This document shows positions 38,680 through 47,165 of a DNA stretch of 64,000 nucleotides, one piece after another. Position 1 is the stretch's first letter; each line of letters opens with the position of its first letter. A model generated the notes under the pieces. It had not been told where the DNA came from, did not search any database, and saw nothing but the letters and a program-made list of their open reading frames with translations. A program made the translations under genes and the position numbers. Source of the DNA: Stenotrophomonas sp. BIO128-Bstrain (GTDB taxonomy: Bacteria; Pseudomonadota; Gammaproteobacteria; Xanthomonadales; Xanthomonadaceae); the NCBI RefSeq assembly GCF_030128875.1, contig NZ_CP124620.1:1612001-1676000 (forward strand), written 5' to 3'.

Positions 38680-41600
38680 CTACACCGCCTCGACCTCCAT
38701 CGCTGCCCCACCCCGCCGCTGTTCACGCCGGCGATGCACCCAGTAGTACAGCGTCGGCAGCACTAGCAGTGTCAGCAGCATCGCCGATAGCAGCCCACCA
38801 ATCACCACCACCGCGAGTGGCTTCTGGGTTTCGGCGCCGATCGCGTGCGAAGTGGCCATGGGCAGCAAGCCGAACATCGCCAACAGCGCCGTCATCAGCA
38901 CCGTGCGCAGGCGCTGCAGGGCGCCCTGCACCACGGCGTCGTAGAGCGCCATGCCCTGCTCGCGCAGCTGGCCGAACCGGGTCAGCATGATCACCCCGTT
39001 GAGCACGGCCTGCCCGAACAAGGCGATGAAGCCGATCGCCGCCGAGACCGACAATGGAATCCCGGTCAGCAGCAGCGCCAGGATGCCGCCGATCATCGCC
39101 AGCGGTACGTTCGCCAGGATCAGGGCGGCACTGGTGACGTCCTTGAAGGCGTCGAACAGCAGTACGAAAATGATCAGCACCGAGAGCGGCACCACCCAAC
39201 CCAGACGCGCCATGGCACGCTGCTGGTTCTCGAACTCGCCGGACCAGTCGATCCGGTAGCCCTCCGGCAGATCGATGGTCGCGTCGACCTGCCGGCGCAT
39301 GTCAGCCACCACGCTGCCCATGTCGCGCCCGGCGATGAAGATGCTCACGGCTTTGACGCGCTGGGCGTTCTCACGCGAGATGTTGATCGCGCCGCTGGCC
39401 ATGGTGAAGTCCGCCACATCCCCCAGCGTCACGGTCTGGCCGGAGGCAGTGCCCACCGGCACGGTGCGCAGGCGCTGCAGGTCGCGGTCGGCGTCGGACA
39501 GGCGCAGGCTGATCGGGAACTGGCGCTCGCCTTCCCACAGCTGGCCGACCTCGCGGCCGCCGATGGCGGTCTCGATCACGGCATCGATGTCCTGCACGTT
39601 CAGGCCGTAGCGCGCCGCACGGTCGCGATCGATATCGATGCGCAGCTGCGGCAGGCTGCCGTCGCGGTCGATGAAGGCGCTCTCCACGCCGTCTACGTGC
39701 TTGACCTGCGCCAGGATCGCCTGGGCCTGGTCGGTCAGCACCTCCAGGTTCTCGCCGCTGACCTTGATCACCACCTGGCCTTTGATCTGCGAAATGCTCT
39801 CCAGGATGTTGTCGCGCACCGGCTGCGAGATCGAGAATTCGGGGCCGGGAATGCGCTCTTCCAGGAGGCGCTGCATCTGCGCCACCAGCTCGCGTTTGTC
39901 GATCTTCCGGTCCACTCGGAGTCGGGCTTCAGCGCCACCAGTGCTTCGATCTGATTGGCACCCTTGGCATCGGAGCCATCCTCCGGGCGGCCGAGCTTGG
40001 CCACCACGGTGGAGACCTCCGGCAGCGTCCGCACCAGGTCGCGGATGCGTCGGGACTGCGCCTGTGCCTCGGCCAGGCTGGTACTGGGGTCCAGCGTGGC
40101 GGTCAGCCAGATCGAGCCTTCATCCAGTTCGGGCAGGAACTCCGAGCCCAGCCGCGTGCCCAGTGCCAGTGTCACCACGAGCATCGCCACCGCGGCCAGC
40201 ACGACCGCGCGCGGGCGCGCCATCGCGCCTTCCAGCCAGGGGCGGTACCAGCCCACCAGCCGGTTCATCACCGGGTTCTCGCCTTTCAGGCGCTCGCGGC
40301 GCAGCCACCAGAAACACAGCAGTGGCACCACGGTGAGCGCCAGGATCAACGCGCCGATCAGGGCCGACGTCACCGAATAGGCCATCGGTGCGAACATCCG
40401 GCCTTCCTGCCGCTGCAGGGTGAAGATCGGGATGTGCGCGGCGATGATGATGAGCATCGAGAAGAAGGTCGGCCGGCCGACCTCCGACGCCGCGGACAGC
40501 ACGGTGGCCATGCGCTCGCGCCGGGTGCTGCCGGCCGGCATTTTCGACATGCGTGAGACGATGTGCTCGGTCACGATCACCGCACCATCGATGATGATGC
40601 CGAAGTCCATCGCGCCCAACGAGAGCAGGTTGGCCGGCACGCCCCACAAGTGCAGGCCGAGGAAGGTGGACAGCAGCGCCAACGGCATCATCGCCGCCAC
40701 GATCAGCGCAGCGCGGGCGTTGTAGAGGAACAGCCACAGCACCAGGAACACCAGTACCGCGCCCTCCACCAGGTTGCGGAACACCGTTTTCAGCGTGGTG
40801 GACACCAACCACGAGCGATCGTAGAACGGCTCCAGCGTGACGCCCTCGGGCAGGTGGTTGGCCTCGATCTCGGCCACGCGCGCGTGCAGTGCATCCAGCA
40901 CCAGCGACGGATTCTCCCCCTTGCGCATCAGCACCATGCCGAACACGGCATCATCGTTGTCGTCCTGGCCGACCAGGCCCTGCCGGGGCAACCCGGTGTC
41001 GACGATGCGGGCCAGGTCGCGTACCAGCACTGGCGTGCCCTGTCGCTCTGCCACGACCACCGTGCCGATATCGGCGGGCGAGCGCATCAGCCCCACGCCG
41101 CGGATCAGGTACTGCTGCTGGCCGCGCTCCACGTAGCCGCCACCGGCATTGGCGCTGCCACGTTCGAGCGCCTCGGCGAACGCCTCCAGGCTGATCCCGC
41201 GATCACGCAGCCTGCCCAGGTCCGGTTCGACCTGGAACGTCCTGGCGAACCCCCCGAAGCTCACCACATCGGCCACGCCCGGCACCGTGCGTAGACGCCG
41301 CTCCATCACCCATTCCTGCACGGTGCGCAGTTCGGTGGAACTCATGTGCGGCGCGTGCAGCACGTAGCGATAGATCTCGCCCACCGCGGAGCTCATCGCC
41401 TCCATCTCCGGCTGCACGCCCTCGGGCAGATCCACGCCCTGCAGTCGCTCCATCACCTGGGCACGCGCGAAGTAGTCATCCGCGCCGTCGTCGAAGGTCA
41501 GGATGATCATCGACAACCCGAACTGGGTATGCGAGAACACGCGCACCGAGTGCGGAATGCCCGACAGCGCCACTTCCAGCGGCATGGTGACCTCACGCTC

Positions 41601-41783
41601 GACCTCTTCGGCCGCGCGCCCCGGATGCAGGGTCACCACGGTGACCTGGGTATCGGAGACATCCGGGAAGGCTTCCACGGGCAGCTCGCGGAATGCCGCG
41701 AACGAGGCGCCGATGAAGATCAGCAGCGCCAGCATGACCATCAGCGGCTGGCGCAGGCAGTACGCAATCAGACGATCGATCAT
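38680..41783 (-). pseudogene. Second CzcA-type RND efflux pump, one-base frameshift
   Basis: Together the two frames encode a full HME-RND transporter of about 1,030 residues. The first part (start 41783) has the proton-relay segment MDFGIIIDGAVIVTEH and runs normally to ALVALKPDSEW. There the frame is lost near 39912-39915. The other frame resumes at once with DRKIDKRELVAQMQ and continues to the C-terminal helix bundle and stop at 38680. Restoring one G (GAGTGGGACC instead of GAGTGGACC) repairs it. Unless this is a sequencing error, the pump is inactive or yields a 671-residue truncated product. It overlaps the adaptor gene by four bases. Confidence 0.85.
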
Positions 41784-42958
41784 GGGGCGCCCCTGCCTGC
41801 CACGGCAGTGCCGGCAGACCGGTCAGCAGTGCCAACGTTCTGGTCGAGCACCTGCTGCAGCAGCAGACCGCCGTCCACTACCACGCGGGTCCCCTCGGGC
41901 AGCCCCTGCCCTACCCACAGGCGGCCCTGGCCCAACTCCTCGGCCTGCACGGTGCGTCGTGCGAACTGCCCGTTGCCCTCGTCCACGAACACCACCTGCT
42001 CGCGCCCGAGCAGCAGCACCGCACCTTCCGGCACCGATACTCCACCGTCCATCGGCACGGTGATCTCGGCACGCACGTACTGCCCGGCCTTGAAGCGACG
42101 CTCGTGGTTGTCCAGTTCGGCACGCGCCTGCACCACGTGGCGCTCGGTGTCGATGTAATCATCGACGTGGCCCAGCACCCCCTGTGTGGGCTCACCGCTG
42201 CCAGGCGCCACACGCACCTTCAGACCCGGCGTGAGACGGCCGGCCAGCGCTTCGGGAACATCGATGATCAGCCACAGCCGGTCCGGATCGCTCACCACGG
42301 CCAGCGGCACCTCGGCATCGGCGGAGACGCTCATGCCGGGGCTCATCCGGCGCTCGACGAGGATGCCATCGATCGGCGAACGCAGCGGCATGCGCTGGTC
42401 GATGCCGCGGCGGCTGCCGAAGCCACGGGTCAGTGCCTGCAGCCGCGCGTGCTCGGCTTCGCTGGCGGCCAGCGCGGATTCGGCCTCGCCCAGTTCGCGG
42501 CCGGAGGCAACCCCGGCCTCATGCAGCTCTCGTACCCGTGCCAGTTCATTGCGCGCCTGCCGCAGCTCGGCCGCACCTCGCGCACCTTCCGCCTGCACCT
42601 GCCCGAATTCGGGGGAGGTCACCCACGCCAGGACCTGGCCTGCCTTGATCTTCTCGCCCGGCGCCGCCTCGATGCCTGCAATCTGCCCCGGCAGCGGCGA
42701 GCGCAGCATGCTTGAGCGGGTGTCATCCCAGGTGACGCGCGCCGGCAGCTGCAGCACCGACGCCGACCCGTCGGTCACGGTCTCGCTGCGCAGCACGCTC
42801 AGTTGGGGGCTGTCGGCGGCGAAGCGGATCGTTGCGCCCTCCACCGTGGGCGCCGCCGCTGCTTCGGGGCCCGCATCGCGCGCGCAGCCACCCGCCAGCA
42901 CAGTGGCGACGATCAAGGAAAGCAGACGGGCCGAGCCGGCTGTGCGCGAAAACGTCAT
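41780..42958 (-). CDS. Periplasmic adaptor protein of the second metal RND system
   Basis: This 392-residue membrane-fusion lipoprotein has lipobox LAGGC at Cys26. The barrel-sandwich half (LPGQIAGIEAAPGEKIKAGQVLAWV), a coiled-coil hairpin (about 120-170), and beta-barrel (RLWLIIDVPEALAGRLTPG) are present. It lacks the long His/Asp-rich N-terminal extension of the CzcB at 6865-8118, so metal handling may differ. It overlaps the channel gene upstream and the pump gene downstream by four bases each. Confidence 0.9.
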   Translation of the reverse strand: MTFSRTAGSARLLSLIVATVLAGGCARDAGPEAAAAPTVEGATIRFAADSPQLSVLRSETVTDGSASVLQLPARVTWDDTRSSMLRSPLPGQIAGIEAAPGEKIKAGQVLAWVTSPEFGQVQAEGARGAAELRQARNELARVRELHEAGVASGRELGEAESALAASEAEHARLQALTRGFGSRRGIDQRMPLRSPIDGILVERRMSPGMSVSADAEVPLAVVSDPDRLWLIIDVPEALAGRLTPGLKVRVAPGSGEPTQGVLGHVDDYIDTERHVVQARAELDNHERRFKAGQYVRAEITVPMDGGVSVPEGAVLLLGREQVVFVDEGNGQFARRTVQAEELGQGRLWVGQGLPEGTRVVVDGGLLLQQVLDQNVGTADRSAGTAVAGRGAP

Positions 42959-44205
42959 GGGGTATGTCCTTCGGAAACGGAGATGGCGGCGTTCCAGCGC
43001 GCCAGGGCGGAGGCATGCGCCAGGCGCGCATCGACCAGGTCGGATTCGAATTCGCGCCAGCTGCGCCGCGCATCCAGCAGGTCGGTCAACGTGGCGGCAC
43101 CGCGGCGATAGGCCAGTTCCAGACCCTCCATGCTCTTGCGCGCCGCGGGTCCCTGAAGCTGTTCGTACGCGGTGCGGCGTTGTGCGGCCGCCGCCAGTGC
43201 GTGCCGCAGCTGGTCAAGTTCAGCGGCGGCTTCGCGGCGCAGCTGTTGCCGTTCCAGCACGGCGGCGTCGTAGTCCGCCTCCGCCCGTTGCTGTTCGCCG
43301 CGCCAGCGCGTGGCGCCGCCCAGCGGCACACTCATCGACAGTCCCCATGTCACGCCGCCGATGTCGGCCGGCTCGCGCTCGGCTTCGATCCCGAACTGCA
43401 CATCGCGCCGCCGTTCGCTGCGCGCCAGGGCTCGCGCGGCATCGGCGGCGATCACCCGCGCCTCGGCCGCACGCAGGTCAACGCGCTCGTCCAGCGTGGC
43501 CATCGCGGCGGTTGCCGCCGAGGCCGGGCGTGGCCACGCGTCGTCGGCACGCAGTGCCTCATCCGCATCGCTGCCCAGCAGCAGCGCAAGGACATGCCGT
43601 GCCTCGCGCAGGCCCAGTGCGGCCTCGCGGGCGGCATCGGCCACTTTCAGATCATCCACCGCAAGTCGCGCGCGCTCGATCAGCGCGATGGCGCCTGTGG
43701 CGACCTGCCGGTCGGCAGCGGCCAGGCTCTCGGCCGAGGCACGGCGATCTTCCTCGGCGATGCGGCTCAGTTCCTGTGCGGCCTTCAACCCGAAGTACGC
43801 TTCCCGCAGCGCCACCTGCTGCTGGCGGCGGCCATCGAGCAGGCTCAGCTGGGCCGCCTCGACCAGGGCATCGGCCTGGCGCATGCGCCAGCCCCGCTTG
43901 CCGCCGCGCTCCCACGTCCAGCCCAGGCCGAGCGTGGAATCCACGCGCTTGTCCTTCCAACGGCCCGGGCCGATCCCTTCCTGGCGGCTGATCTTGGAGG
44001 TGCCCACGCTCAGCTCGGGGCTGGGCCGGCGCGCGGCGCTCTGCGCATCGCCCTGCGTGCCGCGCAGTTCGATCGCAGCGGCCAGCAGGTCGGGATTGTG
44101 CTGTGCCATGACGCGCTCCGCCTCGGCCAAGGTAAGCGCGGAGACCGTGGCAGGCGCGATCATCAATGCCGCGATCAGCGCGGCACATCGGGTGGTGGTA
44201 TTCAT
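42955..44205 (-). CDS. Outer-membrane channel of the second metal RND system
   Basis: This 416-residue TolC-family protein has signal peptide MNTTTRCAALIAALMIAPATVSA. The body is Ala/Arg-rich helical repeats with LSMSVPLGGATRWRGEQ, the family's conserved segment, near 270. The ATG at 44205 is preferred over 44238 because it begins a proper signal and leaves the 62-base gap to the divergent regulator free for promoters. It is first gene of the operon. Confidence 0.9.
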   Translation of the reverse strand: MNTTTRCAALIAALMIAPATVSALTLAEAERVMAQHNPDLLAAAIELRGTQGDAQSAARRPSPELSVGTSKISRQEGIGPGRWKDKRVDSTLGLGWTWERGGKRGWRMRQADALVEAAQLSLLDGRRQQQVALREAYFGLKAAQELSRIAEEDRRASAESLAAADRQVATGAIALIERARLAVDDLKVADAAREAALGLREARHVLALLLGSDADEALRADDAWPRPASAATAAMATLDERVDLRAAEARVIAADAARALARSERRRDVQFGIEAEREPADIGGVTWGLSMSVPLGGATRWRGEQQRAEADYDAAVLERQQLRREAAAELDQLRHALAAAAQRRTAYEQLQGPAARKSMEGLELAYRRGAATLTDLLDARRSWREFESDLVDARLAHASALARWNAAISVSEGHTP

Positions 44206-44236
44206 TGCCGACACGGTAAGGTGCAGCGCTTTCGTC

Positions 44237-44266
44237 AAACTTTCCCGAACCTTGCGTCAACCTTGC
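44237..44266. promoter_or_regulatory. Three 11-bp-phased direct repeats, candidate response-regulator operator
   Basis: AAACTTTC (44237), AACCTTGC (44248) and AACCTTGC (44259) recur at exactly 11-base intervals in the 62-base gap between the second efflux operon and its divergent two-component genes. Tandem direct repeats on one helix face are how OmpR/PhoB-type regulators bind. The last repeat ends one base before the regulator's ATG, leaving no room for a Shine-Dalgarno. Confidence 0.6.
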
Positions 44267-44267
44267 A

Positions 44268-44942
44268 ATGCGCATTCTGCTGATTGAAGACGACGCCGCA
44301 CTGGCCGATGGCCTGGTGCGCGCCCTGACCCGCGCCGGTCACGCCTGCGACCCTCTCGCCCGCGGCCTGGCCGCGCCGTCGGCCCTGGCCAGCGTCAGCT
44401 ACGACCTGGTCGTGCTGGACCTGTCACTGCCGGACATCGATGGCCTGGAGCTGCTGGCGCGGCTGCGGCAGCACGGCTTCAGCGTGCCGGTGCTGATTCT
44501 CACCGCACGCGACGGCGTGGAGGACCGGATCCGCGGCCTGGACAGCGGCGGCGATGATTACCTGGCCAAGGCATTCGCGCTCGGGGAACTTGAAGCCCGT
44601 CTGCGCGCGCTTGCACGCCGCCAGTCTACCGCCCCCGCCGTGCGTCAGCTCGGCGCGCTGCGGCTGGACACCGGGACCCGCGAACTGCGCGTTGGCGATC
44701 AGCCGCTGGAACTCACCGCGCGTGAACTCGCGCTCATGGAAGTCCTGCTGCAGCAGCCGGGCCGGATCGTGGCCAAACAGCGCCTGTTCGATGCGGTCTA
44801 CAGCTGGGATCACGACGCCAGCCTGTCGGTGATCGAGGTCCACGTCAGCCGGTTGCGCCGCAAGCTGCAGGTAGCCGGCGCCAAGGTTGGCATCCGCATG
44901 CTGCGTGGCCTGGGCTATCGGCTGGAAGCCTGCGATGACTGA
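44268..44942 (+). CDS. OmpR-family response regulator of the second efflux locus
   Basis: This 224-residue regulator has a receiver domain (1-115) with acidic residues IEDD, phospho-acceptor Asp51 in VVLDLSLPD, Thr in LILTARDG and Lys in DDYLAKAFAL. A winged-helix C-terminus (about 125-222) follows. It belongs to the QseB/TctD-like group. The stop overlaps the kinase start by eight bases. It is divergent from the czcCBA-like operon and separated from it by phased repeats, so it most likely governs that operon and itself. The start codon has no ribosome site, suggesting a leaderless message. Confidence 0.92.
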   Translation: MRILLIEDDAALADGLVRALTRAGHACDPLARGLAAPSALASVSYDLVVLDLSLPDIDGLELLARLRQHGFSVPVLILTARDGVEDRIRGLDSGGDDYLAKAFALGELEARLRALARRQSTAPAVRQLGALRLDTGTRELRVGDQPLELTARELALMEVLLQQPGRIVAKQRLFDAVYSWDHDASLSVIEVHVSRLRRKLQVAGAKVGIRMLRGLGYRLEACDD

Positions 44943-46332
44943 GGCGCCCTACAGCCTGCGTGGCGTGCTGCTGCGGCGCCTGTGGCTGCCGCTGCTGGTG
45001 CTGCTGCTGGCCAGTGCCGTGGGCTCGTTCGTATTGGCCAGGCACTACGCCGAGCAGGTTTACGACCGCTGGTTGCTGGACTCGGCCATGTCGCTGGCGC
45101 AGCTGACCGAGGTCCGCGGCGACACCGTCCACATGGAGATCTCCCCCGCCGTCTCGCGCATGTTCACCTGGGACACCGTGGACCGGATCTACGGCGAGGT
45201 AACCCGTGCCGACGGCACGCGCCTGTATGGTGCAGCCGTCCTGCCTGGTGGCACGGCGCTGCAGGCCGAAGGCGCCGACGACAGCTCGGCCCGCACTTAC
45301 TACGATGCCGTGATCGATGGGCAGGACGTGCGCGTTGTGCAGGTCGCGATGACACCCCCCGGCGCTGCCGCCCCGATCCTGATCCGCGTGGCCGAGACCC
45401 GCACCAAGCGGCTGCGCCTGGAGCATCGCCTGCTGTTGGCGAGCATCCCGCTGCAGGGCACGATCCTGCTGTTGGCGGCATGGCTGGCGTGGTCGGGCAC
45501 GGGCGCAGCGGCGCGGCACACCAACGGTGCCGCGCGACGGCTGGCCAGCGCGCCGCTGGATGCGCTGGCGCCACTGGATCCACGGGAGGCCGCGCCGCGC
45601 GAGCTGTGGCCGGCGGTGGATGCCTTCAACCAGCTGGTGAACCGGCTCTCGGCGATGCAGGACGCACAGCAGCGCTTCATCAGCAACGCAGCGCATCAGC
45701 TGCGCACGCCGCTGGCCGGCCTCCAGATCGAGCTGGAAAGCGCGCTGCGTGAACAGGATCGCGCAGCACAGCGCGATGCGCTGGCCGGCCTGTTGCGTGG
45801 GCTGACCCGACTGCGCCATCTCACCCATCAGTTGCTGATCCTGAGCCGCTCCGAAGACAGCGCCGGCGCGATGCTGGCGATGCGCCCGGTGGACCTTGCC
45901 GTGCTCGCCCGCGATGAACTGGAACGGCTGATGGACCGCGCCGTGGTCGCCGGTGTCGACCTTGGCTACGAGGGCCCCGATGCCGGCGTCATGGTGATGG
46001 GCGAGCCACAGCTGCTGCGCGAGACGATCAGCAACCTGGTCGACAACGCGCTGCGCTACGGCGCACTGGAAGGGATGATCACGGTCAGCGTGGAAACCAC
46101 ACGGGGCCAGACGCGCCTGAGCGTCAACGACGATGGTCCCGGCATCGATCCGTCTTTGCGCAGCCAGGTCACCGAACGGTTCTGGCGGGGCGATGCCAGC
46201 GGCGATGGGTGTGGCCTGGGCCTGGCCATCGTGGCCGAGATCGCCGAACGGCATCGGGCCACGCTGGGCATCGGCCGCTCGGCGCTGGGTGGCGCCCAGG
46301 TCACGCTCGCCTTTCCGTCGCGTCTTGGGTGA
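44935..46332 (+). CDS. Sensor histidine kinase of the second efflux locus
   Basis: This 465-residue inner-membrane sensor kinase has one transmembrane helix near 12-35, a periplasmic sensor of about 130 residues and a second helix near 165-190. The dimerisation/phosphoacceptor box is AAHQLRTPLAG with His254. The ATPase domain has NLVDNALRYG, DDGPGIDP and GCGLGLAIVAEIAERH. The arrangement and the HQLRTPL box resemble TctE/QseC-type kinases. The ATG at 44935 overlaps the regulator stop. A metal-sensing role is inferred from the neighbours. No obvious His-rich sensor loop is present. Confidence 0.9.
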   Translation: MTEAPYSLRGVLLRRLWLPLLVLLLASAVGSFVLARHYAEQVYDRWLLDSAMSLAQLTEVRGDTVHMEISPAVSRMFTWDTVDRIYGEVTRADGTRLYGAAVLPGGTALQAEGADDSSARTYYDAVIDGQDVRVVQVAMTPPGAAAPILIRVAETRTKRLRLEHRLLLASIPLQGTILLLAAWLAWSGTGAAARHTNGAARRLASAPLDALAPLDPREAAPRELWPAVDAFNQLVNRLSAMQDAQQRFISNAAHQLRTPLAGLQIELESALREQDRAAQRDALAGLLRGLTRLRHLTHQLLILSRSEDSAGAMLAMRPVDLAVLARDELERLMDRAVVAGVDLGYEGPDAGVMVMGEPQLLRETISNLVDNALRYGALEGMITVSVETTRGQTRLSVNDDGPGIDPSLRSQVTERFWRGDASGDGCGLGLAIVAEIAERHRATLGIGRSALGGAQVTLAFPSRLG

Positions 46333-46338
46333 ACGACG

Positions 46339-47034
46339 TTACTGCGTCCAGTACACGGCCTTGAGCGCCTCGGCCAAGCGGGATGCCGCTTCCTGCTGGC
46401 TGAAGGGTGGCGTGCGCGGCGGGTCATACACCTCCGGGCGCGTGCCGGCGACGACCAGATCGATCGCATAGCAGGCACCGTTGTGGACTGCGCGGTAGCT
46501 CTCGGCGCTGACGTAATGGCTCATGGCGGCATCACCACCCGTGAAGTGGGTGAACGGCACGCCGCCGATATCGACCGAGGCCGATGCGGCAGGGCCCGTT
46601 GCTTCGGCCGGCGGTTCCAGGCAGGACGTGACCTGCTTTGCCTCAGCACTGCGGCCGATCCGCAGCTCGCCTGCCGTGACCCGATCCGATCCCTCCAGCA
46701 CCAGCGCCACCAGCGGCGTCCCCTTGCTGTCCGGCGGTGCAAACAGCTTCCAACTGGGCGAGGCCAGGTAATCACGCTGGAAATCGAGCGCAACCCGCAC
46801 TCCCGCCACCGGACCCACCGCAATGCCCGGCTTCGCTTCTTCATAGACAGGTAACGGCCGCTCGTCCGCTGCCACGGCGGGCACTGGATCAGCGGCCTTC
46901 GCCGCGCCCGGATCGGCGCCGCTCGGCAGCGCCACGGGTGCGGCACCGCCCTCGCCCTGCGGCGAGCAGGCACACAGCAGCGCCGTCAAACCCGCCGCCA
47001 TCCACCCTGCCCTGTTTCGGATCTGCGTCTGCAT
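46339..47034 (-). CDS. Lipoprotein of unknown function
   Basis: This 231-residue protein from the ATG at 47034 has a lipoprotein signal (MAAGLTALLCACSPQ). The frame is open upstream to 47280, but those residues look like non-coding translation. The mature part begins with an Ala/Pro-rich linker and then a globular domain with the distinctive segments SWKLFAPPDSKGTPLV and FTHFTGGDAAMSHYVSAESYRAVHNGACYAIDLVVAGT. The latter resemble small periplasmic proteins of unknown role. It converges with the kinase gene, with six bases between the stops. Confidence 0.7.
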   Translation of the reverse strand: MQTQIRNRAGWMAAGLTALLCACSPQGEGGAAPVALPSGADPGAAKAADPVPAVAADERPLPVYEEAKPGIAVGPVAGVRVALDFQRDYLASPSWKLFAPPDSKGTPLVALVLEGSDRVTAGELRIGRSAEAKQVTSCLEPPAEATGPAASASVDIGGVPFTHFTGGDAAMSHYVSAESYRAVHNGACYAIDLVVAGTRPEVYDPPRTPPFSQQEAASRLAEALKAVYWTQ

Positions 47035-47165
47035 GAGAGGCTCCACTGGGAATGGGCCCAGACTGCCTCGGGATGCGTGAACGACGTGCCACGCCCTGGG
47101 GCGTTCGCGTTGGTGCGGCTGCCGGCGGGCAGGGGCTCCCTCCCCCACCCGCCTGGCCCTTCCCC

